In this document: in pieces, positions 1 to 9,220 of the stretch
Layout: every line of letters starts with the position of its first letter
Numbering within the stretch: the stretch's first letter is position 1
Source of the DNA: Thiohalophilus thiocyanatoxydans
Lineage (GTDB): Bacteria > Pseudomonadota > Gammaproteobacteria > UBA6429 > Thiohalophilaceae
Length of the DNA stretch: 64,000 nucleotides
Direction of reading: 5' to 3'
Assembly: GCF_004366735.1 (NCBI RefSeq)
Contig: NZ_SOQX01000001.1
Span: 186,001 to 250,000, forward strand
The notes under the pieces: model-generated
Told to the model about the DNA's origin: nothing
The model's database searches: none
The model's input: the letters and a program-made list of their open reading frames with translations, nothing else
Made by a program: the position numbers and the translations under genes

Positions 1-758
1 CTTACCAGAACAGCCGGATCCATCACGCTGGTGTCATTACCCTGCGCGGCGAAATTAACCAGCTCGAAGTTCTGTTCATTACTGCGTTCGCAAATCTGCT
101 TGAACATTGACGCCGTCTTGCCCGTGCCGAGTACCAGCACATGACGCTTCAGGGAATTCAAACCCAGCAACTGACCTACCAGCAAGCGGGTTGCAATCAC
201 GCCCACAAACGCCAGGATACCGGCCAGAACCAGCACGCCACGACCAAAAAACAGCGAGGGTATAACATAGAACAGGGCTGCCAGCAGCACCGCACCCAGC
301 ATGAAGGCGCCCATAACCCTGACCATTGTATCCGCCAGGCTTCCTGAAAGCCCGCGCCGGTACAGACCCATGCAAAGCATCGCCATCAGATTCACCGCCA
401 CAAACAGTCCCAACTTGACATTGAGCACCTCGTAAAACCCGGGCACCGCTCCCTCGGGGAAACGTAGCTCCACGGCAAACCAAAACGCGGCCATCAATAC
501 CATGGCTTCGGTTAAGGCCAGCGTAACCAGGGATATCGGGACGTCCCGACCCAGCAACTGGACATGACCGTGACATAGACGCCCTTTACGACGACTATCG
601 TTGGCCGATAACCTGATTACCGTTGCGCCGGCATTCCCCGACTTAACATCCTCTGTCGCGATCGCCGCCTCAGGCAGTCTTCCATGCGAACCTTTTTTTC
701 CTGCCGCAGTTACTTTGGCAGACGCCGCAGATAGTGCGTGTTCTAGCGGATTATCCAT
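1..758 (-). CDS. PEP-CTERM-associated sugar transferase (EPS priming), N-terminal part
   Basis: The frame is open from an ATG at 758 to the window edge, about 252 residues. Four hydrophobic segments lie near residues 76-97, 114-133, 146-165 and 174-195, followed by HVLVLGTGK near 206-214, the first strand and turn of the Rossmann-like domain that sits between the membrane block and the catalytic domain in polyprenyl-phosphate glycosyl-1-phosphate transferases. The wording resembles the TIGR03013 family (sugar transferase, PEP-CTERM system). Such enzymes load the first sugar-phosphate onto undecaprenyl phosphate at the inner membrane. The catalytic domain lies outside the window. A polar extension of about 60 residues precedes the usual start of the family; no better internal start is visible. 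The EPS and PEP-CTERM genes that follow support the call. Confidence 0.8.
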   Translation of the reverse strand, partial: MDNPLEHALSAASAKVTAAGKKGSHGRLPEAAIATEDVKSGNAGATVIRLSANDSRRKGRLCHGHVQLLGRDVPISLVTLALTEAMVLMAAFWFAVELRFPEGAVPGFYEVLNVKLGLFVAVNLMAMLCMGLYRRGLSGSLADTMVRVMGAFMLGAVLLAALFYVIPSLFFGRGVLVLAGILAFVGVIATRLLVGQLLGLNSLKRHVLVLGTGKTASMFKQICERSNEQNFELVNFAAQGNDTSVMDPAVLV

Positions 759-1244
759 GTCCTGGTGTCCGTTAAGCTTGAGTTCTTCTGGTCGCCGACT
801 TTTCCCTGACCAAACTGTAAGGTACTTCACAATCAAGCCTAACTTTATTTGTTTTGCTCGCTCTGTACGCTATGTAACATAAGTATGCCGCTTTATTTAT
901 TCCGGAACCCCGCTAAAATATCAGGGTAAACCCCTGGTGCTGATCAGACAGTCTGATATCCAACCAACGCGCATGCTTCATGGTCCACCGCCCGACCAAA
1001 CCGATACACGAAACGGGGAACACGATTCGCTTATTGCAGTATTTTGAGGTGGGCCGTACCATTGAAGCGGCAGGCGTCACCGCCAAACCACACCATCCGT
1101 GCTGTTAGCCACTTTATTTTGTGGTTTTATCGAAATCGATCCGCGATTATCTGTCGGGACAATCATCCGGCATACAATCACATCAGCAGGCGATTCATTC
1201 GCTTTTCAACCGGGCAGGAAAAACCTTGAGGTCTTTGATCCGAT
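759..1244. other. Intergenic region between divergent EPS gene and galE
   Basis: 486 bases without a convincing gene, holding the promoters of two divergent genes. It is clearly more AT-rich near 800-900. A perfect palindrome (see 943-957) and a looser inverted repeat around 919-936 (CAGGG / CCCTG) are the only structures I could pick out. An open frame at 1044-1229 has no ribosome site and no recognisable content. Confidence 0.5.
943..957. promoter_or_regulatory. Perfect 7+1+7 palindrome, possible operator
   Basis: ATCAGAC-A-GTCTGAT is an exact inverted repeat in the divergent control region, about 185 bases from the sugar transferase start and 290 from galE. It could bind a dimeric regulator; no family is assigned. 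Confidence 0.3.
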
Positions 1245-2228
1245 ATGTCAGATAACGCGATCCTGGTAACCGGCGGTGCTGGTTATATTGGCAGCCATGT
1301 GGCATTAATGCTTGCGGAGGCCGGGGAACGCGTGGTGGTGCTGGATAATCTGTCCACCGGATTTCGCGATGCCGTGATCAAGGGGGAGTTCGTACCGGGC
1401 GATACGGGTGACCGCGAACTGGTTACCCGGCTGATCAAATCACATGCGATCGATACAGTTATGCACTTTGCCGCCCATACCATCGTGCCGGAATCGATCA
1501 CCGACCCCCTCACTTATTATCAAAATAACACCTGCGCCACCCGTAATCTGCTGGAGTGCTGTCGCGACAACAACGTGAAGCACTTTGTCTTCTCCTCCAC
1601 CGCGGCGGTGTACGGTATTCCGGCAGACGGCATGGCGGATGAAAACACTCCCACGGTGCCCATCAATCCCTACGGCACCTCGAAACTGATGAGCGAGTGG
1701 ATACTGCGCGATCTCTGTGCCGCGTCCGATCTGCGTCATGTCGCATTGCGTTATTTCAATGTGGCCGGCTCCGATCCGCAGGGGCGGGTCGGTCAACGTA
1801 CCCACAAGGCAACCCTGCTTATCAAGGTCGCGTGCGAGGTTGCGCAGGGTAAACGTCCGGAACTGGTTCTCTTTGGCACGGACTATCCGACGGCGGACGG
1901 TACCGGGGTTCGCGATTATATTCACGTTACCGACCTGGCGGCGGCCCATATCCGCGCACTGGCGTATCTTCGTCGCGGTGGACCCTCCCGAACCCTCAAC
2001 GTGGGTTACGGACGGGGTTTCAGTGTGCGGGAGGTCATCGCGGCGGTCGAGCGCATCCACGGCACCCGACTCCCGGTACGGGAGGCCGCCCGACGGCCGG
2101 GCGATCCGCCCCGCCTGATCGCGGTCAGTGATGCCATCAAGCAAACACTTGACTGGCGCCCGGAACTGGACGATCTTGATACCATCGTGCAAACGTCTCT
2201 CGACTGGGAAAAAACGCTGGGCGACTGA
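1245..2228 (+). CDS. galE: UDP-glucose 4-epimerase
   Basis: 327 residues, a normal GalE length. The NAD-binding motif GGAGYIGSH lies at residues 10-18, the SST element at 117-119 and the catalytic Tyr-x-x-x-Lys pair at Y143/K147 in NPYGTSK; all hallmarks of extended short-chain dehydrogenase epimerases. The enzyme interconverts UDP-glucose and UDP-galactose in the cytoplasm and so supplies galactose units to the polysaccharide made by the neighbouring genes. GAGG at about 1229-1232 is a plausible ribosome site for the ATG at 1245. It is the first gene of the plus-strand side and is separated by nearly 200 bases from the next operon. Confidence 0.95.
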   Translation: MSDNAILVTGGAGYIGSHVALMLAEAGERVVVLDNLSTGFRDAVIKGEFVPGDTGDRELVTRLIKSHAIDTVMHFAAHTIVPESITDPLTYYQNNTCATRNLLECCRDNNVKHFVFSSTAAVYGIPADGMADENTPTVPINPYGTSKLMSEWILRDLCAASDLRHVALRYFNVAGSDPQGRVGQRTHKATLLIKVACEVAQGKRPELVLFGTDYPTADGTGVRDYIHVTDLAAAHIRALAYLRRGGPSRTLNVGYGRGFSVREVIAAVERIHGTRLPVREAARRPGDPPRLIAVSDAIKQTLDWRPELDDLDTIVQTSLDWEKTLGD

Positions 2229-2331
2229 AAACAGATTCGTGTCGAAAATATTGACATATGACGTTCCCGGGACAGTCAAAGCCCCTTGCGAATACGTGCA
2301 ATTTTTTGATTTTGTTACAAATATCCCCCAC

Positions 2332-2347
2332 GGGCATGATAAATGCA
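2332..2347 (+). promoter_or_regulatory. Sigma-54-like promoter of the HprK-related operon
   Basis: GGGCATGATAAATGCA matches 10 of the 12 defined positions of the sigma-54 consensus TGGCAYRNNNNTTGCW, with the GG and GC dinucleotides at the obligatory ten-base gap. It would start transcription near 2358, about 65 bases before the ATG at 2424. Motif match only. Confidence 0.5.
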
Positions 2348-2423
2348 TTTGTCTGCATCATTTCAGTGTCCAAAGGCTGACGAAACAGCTGATTCAGTAT
2401 CATTGACGGAGCATGAAGCCAGC

Positions 2424-3053
2424 ATGAGCAATTTGCCTGACAATCCCCGGGATCACGAATCCCGTGATACCAGGCCGGCAGGATCCGCCGGTGAACGACA
2501 CGATGAATCGCGCCGACGACTGATTCGCGGTGCTGCGGCGGCACCGATTATTTTCACCCTGGCCAGTCGCCCGGCCTGGGGCGGTGTTTGCACTATCTCC
2601 GTAATGGCCTCGGATAACCTGTCTCATCCCGGTCGCACCGACAATTGCAACGGCAATACACCCGGTTACTGGAAACAGCATCCCGAGATGTGGCCTGCAC
2701 CCTACGAACCGGGCAGTAGTGAAGGTGACGACAAACAAAAAGTCGGGATAAGTGCCAGCGGCAGTCAACAGTATGCGGGTGACGGTACAAAGTTCCAGCA
2801 CGTGTTCGGCATGGCTCATCCCACCGGACATGACAAGACCATGATGCAGGTAATGCAGCTTAACGGTAACGAGGATCCCTATGAGCTGGGCGCCCATGCC
2901 GTGGCCGCGGTGCTCAATGCGGCTTACTGGGGCGCCGAACTCTACGGCTACACGCCGGATGAAATCGTACACATGTACAACATGCGTTATTACGAGGATC
3001 CTCAGGCGCTCAAGTACGATCTGGAAATGCTCAACATACGAAGCGCCAGCTGA
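2424..3053 (+). CDS. Secreted GYWK-motif protein of the HprK-related cluster
   Basis: 209 residues from the ATG at 2424, chosen because GGAG lies at 2408-2411; a longer frame from 2343 would overlap the putative promoter. Residues about 30-60 hold an Arg-rich stretch (ESRRRLIRGA) followed by a hydrophobic, Ala-rich segment ending in RPAWGG, which reads like an export signal with a twin-arginine flavour. Then comes NTPGYWKQHPEMWP, the GYWK-x-HP motif seen in many secreted proteins of unknown function, and a C-terminal part with AHAVAAVLNAAYWG. Its place as first gene of the operon, nine bases before the PqqD-like gene, makes it a candidate substrate or target of that system. Exact function is unknown. 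Confidence 0.7.
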   Translation: MSNLPDNPRDHESRDTRPAGSAGERHDESRRRLIRGAAAAPIIFTLASRPAWGGVCTISVMASDNLSHPGRTDNCNGNTPGYWKQHPEMWPAPYEPGSSEGDDKQKVGISASGSQQYAGDGTKFQHVFGMAHPTGHDKTMMQVMQLNGNEDPYELGAHAVAAVLNAAYWGAELYGYTPDEIVHMYNMRYYEDPQALKYDLEMLNIRSAS

Positions 3054-3062
3054 CGAGCCGCA

Positions 3063-3302
3063 ATGGCCGATGCCAACGCTTTTAACCACCCTCTGCATCT
3101 GACACCCGATCTGTATTTGCGACACTGGGACACGGAGACCCTCGTCTTCAATGCCGCCAGCGGCGACACCCATCTGCTTTGCGGACCGGCCGCGCAACTG
3201 TTACGCGCAATCGAAACACAAAGCCGGTCGCTGCCAGATGACCCGGACACACTCATAACTAAACTCCGGGGACTCGGGCTGATAGAGCAGGCCGGATCTT
3301 GA
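3063..3302 (+). CDS. PqqD-family protein of the HprK-related system
   Basis: 79 residues. The pattern (substrate-like N-terminus, then THLLCGPAAQLLRAIE and a final LRGLGLIEQ) is that of short PqqD-like winged-helix proteins, which in other systems act as peptide chaperones that present a precursor to a modifying enzyme. It lies between the GYWK protein (9-base gap) and the kinase-like gene, with which its stop codon overlaps by four bases. NCBI family models name such proteins as part of an uncharacterised HPr-rel-A system; I recall this and could not check it. No precursor peptide is visible nearby unless the GYWK protein is the partner. Confidence 0.72.
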   Translation: MADANAFNHPLHLTPDLYLRHWDTETLVFNAASGDTHLLCGPAAQLLRAIETQSRSLPDDPDTLITKLRGLGLIEQAGS

Positions 3303-4204
3303 TCCTCGGCGAACTGTCCGACAACGAACTCAAAGACCGTCTGAAAAACGCCGGCGTGATCCTGCGTACCGGCCCGTTTATTTTCCGCATTAAAAGCAAT
3401 CTGGAACCCGTTCATCGCGGCCTGGCAAGGCTCTATGATCAGTTTCCGCTGGGCGACGAAACCGGCTTTGTCGACTTCGATGTACAGGTCCATACGCCAT
3501 TATGGCGCCGTGTGCTGCATCCCCAGGCCCGGTTTCTTGTCGACGGCCAGGCACCGTTCCAGCCCTTGCCCGCGGATCAGGCGTTTGCCATGCTCGAGTG
3601 GGGGCTGAACTACTGTGTCTACGCCCATGCCCACCAGTACCTGATCATCCACGCCGCGGTGCTGGAGCGTAACGGCCAGGCCGTGATTCTCGCCGCGCCC
3701 CCCGGCTCCGGTAAAAGCACACTCGCCGCCGCGCTGGCCTGTCGCGGCTGGCGCTTGCTCTCGGACGAGCTGACACTGATCGACCCGGCCCGAAATGGCC
3801 AACTGGTTCCCCTTGCGCGACCGGTCAGTCTGAAAAACGCCTCCATTGACGTACTGCGTCGATTCCATCCTTCGGCAATCTTCGGCCCCCTGGCCCATGA
3901 CACCAGCAAAGGTACGGTCAGTCACCTGCGTCCGCCCGACAACAGCGTGGCACGCATGGATGAGACCGCCACGGCAAGCCATATTATCTTTCCGCAGTAC
4001 TCGCCGGACGCGACAACCTGCCTGGAGCCGCTGTCGCGCGGTCAGGCATTCATGCAGTTGGCCGAAAATACCGTCAATTACAGTCTGCTGGGCGAGGAGG
4101 GGTTCACCCAACTGGCCGATCGGGTCGAACAGTGTGTCTGTCACCATTTTCGTTACAGTAAACTCGAGGAGGCGGTGGATGTCTTCCACCGGTTGTCCTC
4201 ATGA
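3299..4204 (+). CDS. HprK-related kinase A
   Basis: 301 residues from a TTG at 3299 that overlaps the upstream stop (TTGA), which suggests translational coupling. The centre carries a Walker A loop, PPGSGKSTLAA (about 134-144), preceded by a segment HQYLIIHAAVLERNG that resembles HPr kinase/phosphorylase, and an LLSDELTLID strand (153-162) that could supply the acidic metal ligand. HPr kinase proper regulates carbon metabolism by phosphorylating HPr; this group is shorter and lies in a different neighbourhood, so its substrate is unknown. The next gene overlaps by four bases (ATGA). Confidence 0.82.
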   Translation: MILGELSDNELKDRLKNAGVILRTGPFIFRIKSNLEPVHRGLARLYDQFPLGDETGFVDFDVQVHTPLWRRVLHPQARFLVDGQAPFQPLPADQAFAMLEWGLNYCVYAHAHQYLIIHAAVLERNGQAVILAAPPGSGKSTLAAALACRGWRLLSDELTLIDPARNGQLVPLARPVSLKNASIDVLRRFHPSAIFGPLAHDTSKGTVSHLRPPDNSVARMDETATASHIIFPQYSPDATTCLEPLSRGQAFMQLAENTVNYSLLGEEGFTQLADRVEQCVCHHFRYSKLEEAVDVFHRLSS

Positions 4205-5295
4205 ACACTCGATTAACAACACGCCCGCTGATTATCCAGGCATTGCGTGATCCCGGTTTGCTCACGCAACTGACACCCGGGCAATGGAATGATCTGCTGC
4301 CACAGGGACGTCAGTCCCATCTGCTGGCGCGTCTGGCACACCTGATCCGGTCACAGGGACGGCTCGATGCGTTGCATCCTTCCATGCGCAATCATCTGCG
4401 TGCGGCACTGGTGGTCGCCGCGCGCCAGAGGCGGGCGGTACATTGGGAATTGACCCGCCTGCAAAAAGCCCTGGCCACCAACGAGACACCGGTATTACTG
4501 CTCAAGGGGGCCGCTTACCTGGTCGCCGATCTCCCTGCCGGCCATGGCCGCCTGTTCAGTGACATCGATATCCTGGTCCCCCGGGCACAGCTGGCGCAGA
4601 CCGAAAGCGCGCTTAAAGCCTATGGCTGGACCGGCGATCCGCATCTGGATGCGTACGATCAGCGTTATTACCGGCAATGGATGCATGAGTTACCGCCGCT
4701 ACGCCATCCCGTGCGCGGTAGCGTGATCGACGTGCATCACAATATCCTGCCGGACACCGCCCGGGCCCATCCCGACGCCGCGCGGTTACTGGTCGACGCG
4801 GTCCCGGTCGCCGAGTACCCGGGGGTTTATGTGCTCGCGCCGGAAGATATGATTCTGCACAGTGCCACCCACCTGTTCTGGGACGGGGAGTTTGATCATG
4901 GCCTGCGGGATCTGGTGGATCTGGATGCCTTGCTGCGCCACTTCGCGCAAGATGCCGGATTCTGGAACAGGCTGCAGGAACACGCCGTGCACCATGGCCT
5001 GACCCGACCCCTGTACTATACCCTGAGGTACGTCCGGTTCCTGCTCGATACACCCGTACCTGACAAGCTCTATGCGGCTTTAAACGATAAACCATCGACT
5101 CCCGTCTTTGCGGCGATGGACTGGTCACTTCACCGGGCACTGCGACCCATGCACCCGAGCGCGCAATTGCCCGGTGACGGCTTCGCCCGCTGGCTGCTTT
5201 ATGTGCGCGGCCATTTTCTGCGCATGCCCTTGCATTTGCTTGTCCCGCATCTGGTGCGCAAAGCATTGAGAAAACGACCCATAAAAGATCGGTAA
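4201..5295 (+). CDS. Nucleotidyltransferase family protein (NTP_transf_5 type)
   Basis: 364 residues. The catalytic-looking core is VLLLKGAAYL (about 98-107) followed by GRLFSDIDILV (116-126), the Lys-Gly and Asp-x-Asp pattern of the PF14907-type nucleotidyltransferases. The ATG overlaps the stop of the kinase-like gene (ATGA at 4201-4204), so the two are almost certainly co-expressed. The rest is helical and shows many His and Arg residues but no other motif I can name. Members of this family commonly sit in polysaccharide or HprK-like clusters; the nucleotide acceptor is not known. Confidence 0.8.
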   Translation: MNTRLTTRPLIIQALRDPGLLTQLTPGQWNDLLPQGRQSHLLARLAHLIRSQGRLDALHPSMRNHLRAALVVAARQRRAVHWELTRLQKALATNETPVLLLKGAAYLVADLPAGHGRLFSDIDILVPRAQLAQTESALKAYGWTGDPHLDAYDQRYYRQWMHELPPLRHPVRGSVIDVHHNILPDTARAHPDAARLLVDAVPVAEYPGVYVLAPEDMILHSATHLFWDGEFDHGLRDLVDLDALLRHFAQDAGFWNRLQEHAVHHGLTRPLYYTLRYVRFLLDTPVPDKLYAALNDKPSTPVFAAMDWSLHRALRPMHPSAQLPGDGFARWLLYVRGHFLRMPLHLLVPHLVRKALRKRPIKDR

Positions 5296-5528
5296 GTACG
5301 GTGGACATCCATTCAGGTACAGCACCAACCCCACGAAAGCATTCTGTAGAGACACAACAACCGCGACACCTGTCTGAATGGCAGGGTTATGGAACAAGTT
5401 GCTAGCGGGAATTGATGCATTGCGACAGATCAGCGAGCCGATTCCCGGCAGTTGCTATACAGGCATAAACTATTCTGACACATACCACCGTCATCGGTAC
5501 TTCGTCACCATCAGGAGGACTGCATCAC

Positions 5529-5720
5529 ATGCTTGTCATCAAACGTCTCGGGGATCTGTTCGCCATCGCCGGCATCTTGATCGGTATCGCGCCAGTGATC
5601 GCTCGTCTGGGCGGCCACTATTATCTGCTCGGCTTTGAGCTGAAAACTGTCCTGCTCGGCGGGATGCTGCTGTTACTTCTGGCTTGCCTTGCCAGACTGG
5701 AACTTCTGCTGCACCGATGA
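5529..5720 (+). CDS. Small two-helix membrane protein
   Basis: 63 residues. AGGAGG at about 5513-5518 gives a strong ribosome site ten bases before the ATG. Two hydrophobic stretches (residues about 8-27 and 37-60) with few charges predict a hairpin in the inner membrane. I do not recognise the family. The last 48 bases overlap, tail to tail, the end of the large ligase gene on the other strand. The gene has 233 bases of upstream sequence after the nucleotidyltransferase, so it may have its own promoter. Confidence 0.6.
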   Translation: MLVIKRLGDLFAIAGILIGIAPVIARLGGHYYLLGFELKTVLLGGMLLLLLACLARLELLLHR

Positions 5721-8700
5721 TTCCTCACCGGATGACGAATCACGCACAAACGCGTTTGTGCGCGGTGGTATTGAAGCGGGAGTACGGGCGAGAAACAGCA
5801 GCAGGATCAGGTAAAACAGCATCATCAAACGCGGCGACCAGAAGACCGTGCTGAACAAACCCACTACCAGCGCGCCCGTGACAGACGCCAGCGCTCCCAG
5901 TGCCAGCAGATCGTTATTCAGCGCTCGCGCGGCAAGATAAAACCAGGCGTAAACGGTCAACAGCACAAAGGCGAGCAGGCCCAGCCAGCCCTGATCGAAC
6001 AGCACTTCCAGCCACTGGTTTTCCAGACGGTAGGTATCCAGCGCATCGGTGGTGAAATACCAGTGATCCGCACCCCGGGAAAAGTCGCCATTGCGCAGCA
6101 AATCACGCCCGCCGGCATCACGCAGTGTCAGCGAATCGATATCCACCAGGCTGTCATCGCCCGGGTTGGCGATCGACAGGACCGTGCCACGGCGGGCAAA
6201 CCATGGACCAGAACCCAGCTCATCACTGTTAAATTGCCACTCGAGAGACTGCCAGGACATCCCCTCGCCCTCCACCGGCAATACCGTCCGCTGACACTGG
6301 AAGGAATGCTTGATGTGCTTTTCGCACACGAACAGACCCAGGCGCGCGTTGTCCTGACCGCGTGCCCGGATCTGCAACCGGTACTCGGTGTGCCGCGCCA
6401 GATCGACCCGCTGGTTGAGATAGAGCGAGTCCCCCTTGCCCAGGCGCAGGAAACCTTCTCCCTGGCTGGACTCCAGAAATGCCAGATTCACCGGCACCCG
6501 CCCCTCGGGATTATGCGCCCTGAACATGCCGGGAAAACTGCCCGGACCGTGCCCCATCAGACGCGGCAGAATACCCGGCTCACGCAACGCGAGACCCTGT
6601 CGCCAGAGATCCTGGCGCACGTCCAGATCCCGATCCACCTGCTTCAGGCGCTGCTCGGCAAAGCCGCCGCCCGTTTGTGTCCACAACCCGGCGACCAGCA
6701 GCAGCGGCAATGCCACCCCCAGCCCCCATAACCAGCGCGCACTGCCCCGTGCCCGCGACGCGGGGATCAGCATCCCGACGATCAACACCAGGCCGGCCGC
6801 CGCAAACCCCACGTAACCGGCACGCGAATAGGTCATGATGAGTCCGTAAACACCGGCGCCGAACAGCCCGAACGCCAGCAACCAGACCCCGACACGGCGC
6901 CGGACCCGGGCCCAGACCAGCACAAACGGCAAACTCATCAACAGATACGTTTCAATACTCGGTCCGCCTGCGTGCATGTCGGCGAACAGGCCGGTCACCC
7001 GATAGCTGCTCTGAAAATTCAACAGACCGGGATAGGTGGCCCGTTCCCAGAGCAGCACCAGCACCAGCCCCGCCAGCCCCAGTACCATGCCGGGGACAAA
7101 ACGCCGCCGGAGCAGTTCGGCAAGCGGCATGCCCGAGCGGGGTAACAGGTGATAAAACAGCACGGCCCAGACGAAACCCTTGATCACCCGCACCCCGTTC
7201 CAGGGACTCATGTAATCAACGAAGGTATTTGCGTTCAAAGGCGGCAAAGGCCACAGGGACAAAACCAGACTCACAATGGCCGAGAACCCGAACAGTCCGA
7301 TCAACCCGGCAAACCGGCCCGGCAGCACGGTGCGATGTTCCGCGCGAGATGGATGACTCAGCAGAACCAGCACCGTCACCGCCAGCAGCAAATCAAACTC
7401 ATCGACGAAATACCGCCCCGACCAGGGCGCCAGAAACAGCACGGGCAACAGGGCGGGAATCAGCAACGCCCAGCCATCGGGCCGATACCACAACCCGACG
7501 CTGCAGACGACAAGTCCGAGCGCCAGCCAGCCGCCGGCCACCGGCCAGGACAGAGCCAGCAGACAGACCAGCGCAACGGGGATGAACCACAGCCAGCGGA
7601 TCGGTGATGATGCCGGGGTTTCTGATGCGGTCTGTGGCATCCGGTCTGCGTTCAAATTGCTATCCTGTTCAGCCGCGTGGCCGGGTTGCGCGGCGTTGTT
7701 TATCCCGGCGGCGAGCGAACGTGAACCTGCGCCGGGGATGAACCACCACCATAAAACCAGATACACCCCGCCGGCCGACACGCCGGCCAACAGCGGCGCG
7801 GAAATATCAGGACGTAACCCCGCCAGTAACAACTTGCTCGCCTCGAGCAGTAATGCCACGCCGGCGGCAATAGCGACAAACCGGACACTGCGCCGCGCCT
7901 GCGGCCCGCCAGGCGTACGCCAGTCCCACAACCAGCCACCCAGGCCAATGAAACTGTACATACCAAGATGCAGTAACACACTCTGGATCGCCGTGGCCTC
8001 CGGTACGAAGTAATGATAATAAAAGGGCAGCCAGCGCAGGGCATCGAGCTGTGAAAGGATCGCCTCCCGGGAGGCCAGTCCCTGGGCATCGATCAACACG
8101 AGGCTGCCCACCATCAGCAGATACAGCGGTAAAACAAGCAGCAGTAGCGCATGCAGGTGTAACAACCCGTAGCGCGCAGCAAACCGATCCCGGTACAACC
8201 ACACGCCGGCGCCCAGTCCCGCACCCAGTGCACGCAGCCACACCGACGCCCCTTCGGCGATGCCGGAGACGGTGAGAAGTTGTCCGGTTTCCACCACCAG
8301 CCCGAGCAGCAAGCCGGCCCCCAGGGCGAACAACAAACGTCGCCAAGCAGCCAGCTTGAAATGACAGGCAACCCATAGCCCCAGTGGCAGCGCAAGGGCA
8401 ATCTCCAGTCCCCGCAGGGTCACGCAACGCAGTCCCTGCCAGCAGCCATCCGGCGCCATGAGCCATCCCCACTGATCGGAGGCCAGCTTGTCAGACAACT
8501 CCTGTTTCGAGACCATCAGATCCAGTGGCAGCCAGCTGATAAATACATACGCCGCCAGATAGATCGCCAACCACGTAACCACGCCACTGCGACGAAACAA
8601 AAAATGGCGCACAGTGGTGCGGATGACGGGTACCCGGATTAGCTGCCACAGCAGTGCACCCACCAGGCCACCGATCACATTGGCGCTCATATCCGTCAGC

Positions 8701-9041
8701 GAGGGGGCGCGATTCGGGATCCATATCTGCAGAAATTCCACACTGGCAGTCACCGCCAGGCAAACAGCGCTGACCAGTAACACCCCGGCCAATCGCGCGT
8801 CGATGCGTTGCAGGCGATACAGCCACCACCCCGATAAGAGAAACCCGAGCGGCAAAAACATCAGCAGATTGGCGACCCACTGCTGACGAGCGGCACGATC
8901 ACCGGCTTCAAAGCGAATCTCAAGGTATTGCGCCCAGGCATCGGACAGGCTCGTGCTACTGAATTCAAACGGCAGCAGCGTCAGATAGACCACCACGGCC
9001 AGATAACCCAGAGCCGCCAACCGCCAACTGTGTCGCGGCAT
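5673..9041 (-). CDS. VanZ-like / O-antigen ligase fusion membrane protein
   Basis: 1122 residues from the ATG at 9041 (a GTG at 9068 is also in frame but has no better ribosome site). Residues 1-145 form a VanZ-like block (LAALGYLAVVVYLTLLPFEF, then VEFLQIWIPNRAPSLTDM, the usual VanZ loop). A second, related set of helices runs to about 450. From about 480 the protein becomes an O-antigen ligase/Wzy-like polytopic domain with TYSRAGYVGF. Between about residues 850 and 1010 a soluble stretch rich in beta strands is inserted (SLYLNQRVDLARHTEYRLQIRA style, ending in LLRNGDFSRGADHWYF), like a carbohydrate-binding jelly roll, before the last ligase motif ENQWLEVLFDQGWLG. It probably polymerises or ligates the polysaccharide on the periplasmic side. 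Confidence 0.85.
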   Translation of the reverse strand: MPRHSWRLAALGYLAVVVYLTLLPFEFSSTSLSDAWAQYLEIRFEAGDRAARQQWVANLLMFLPLGFLLSGWWLYRLQRIDARLAGVLLVSAVCLAVTASVEFLQIWIPNRAPSLTDMSANVIGGLVGALLWQLIRVPVIRTTVRHFLFRRSGVVTWLAIYLAAYVFISWLPLDLMVSKQELSDKLASDQWGWLMAPDGCWQGLRCVTLRGLEIALALPLGLWVACHFKLAAWRRLLFALGAGLLLGLVVETGQLLTVSGIAEGASVWLRALGAGLGAGVWLYRDRFAARYGLLHLHALLLLVLPLYLLMVGSLVLIDAQGLASREAILSQLDALRWLPFYYHYFVPEATAIQSVLLHLGMYSFIGLGGWLWDWRTPGGPQARRSVRFVAIAAGVALLLEASKLLLAGLRPDISAPLLAGVSAGGVYLVLWWWFIPGAGSRSLAAGINNAAQPGHAAEQDSNLNADRMPQTASETPASSPIRWLWFIPVALVCLLALSWPVAGGWLALGLVVCSVGLWYRPDGWALLIPALLPVLFLAPWSGRYFVDEFDLLLAVTVLVLLSHPSRAEHRTVLPGRFAGLIGLFGFSAIVSLVLSLWPLPPLNANTFVDYMSPWNGVRVIKGFVWAVLFYHLLPRSGMPLAELLRRRFVPGMVLGLAGLVLVLLWERATYPGLLNFQSSYRVTGLFADMHAGGPSIETYLLMSLPFVLVWARVRRRVGVWLLAFGLFGAGVYGLIMTYSRAGYVGFAAAGLVLIVGMLIPASRARGSARWLWGLGVALPLLLVAGLWTQTGGGFAEQRLKQVDRDLDVRQDLWRQGLALREPGILPRLMGHGPGSFPGMFRAHNPEGRVPVNLAFLESSQGEGFLRLGKGDSLYLNQRVDLARHTEYRLQIRARGQDNARLGLFVCEKHIKHSFQCQRTVLPVEGEGMSWQSLEWQFNSDELGSGPWFARRGTVLSIANPGDDSLVDIDSLTLRDAGGRDLLRNGDFSRGADHWYFTTDALDTYRLENQWLEVLFDQGWLGLLAFVLLTVYAWFYLAARALNNDLLALGALASVTGALVVGLFSTVFWSPRLMMLFYLILLLFLARTPASIPPRTNAFVRDSSSGEESSVQQKFQSGKASQK

Positions 9042-9220
9042 GGATACGGAACTCAAAAGCAACCCCACGGGCTTAACATAGCATCACAATATCACGCACC
9101 CGGTGAAGCACGGGCGCTATGAATCCGGTAAAAGAACAACAAAACCCCGTCGCGTATTGACCCGGCGCGGACGAAACAGGGTTGTAGCACCGACAAACCT
9201 CACTCATACCTCACGCTGTA

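Noticed and set aside
79-576. 165-codon minus frame at the window start
   Set aside because: It is another reading frame of the sugar transferase gene, whose own frame gives clear membrane helices and LGTGK.
1044-1229. 61-codon frame upstream of galE
   Set aside because: No ribosome site and no recognisable content; sits in a control region.
1440-2348. 302-codon open frame opposite galE
   Set aside because: It lies antisense to an obvious GalE with full motifs; Arg/Gly-rich translation with no family pattern.
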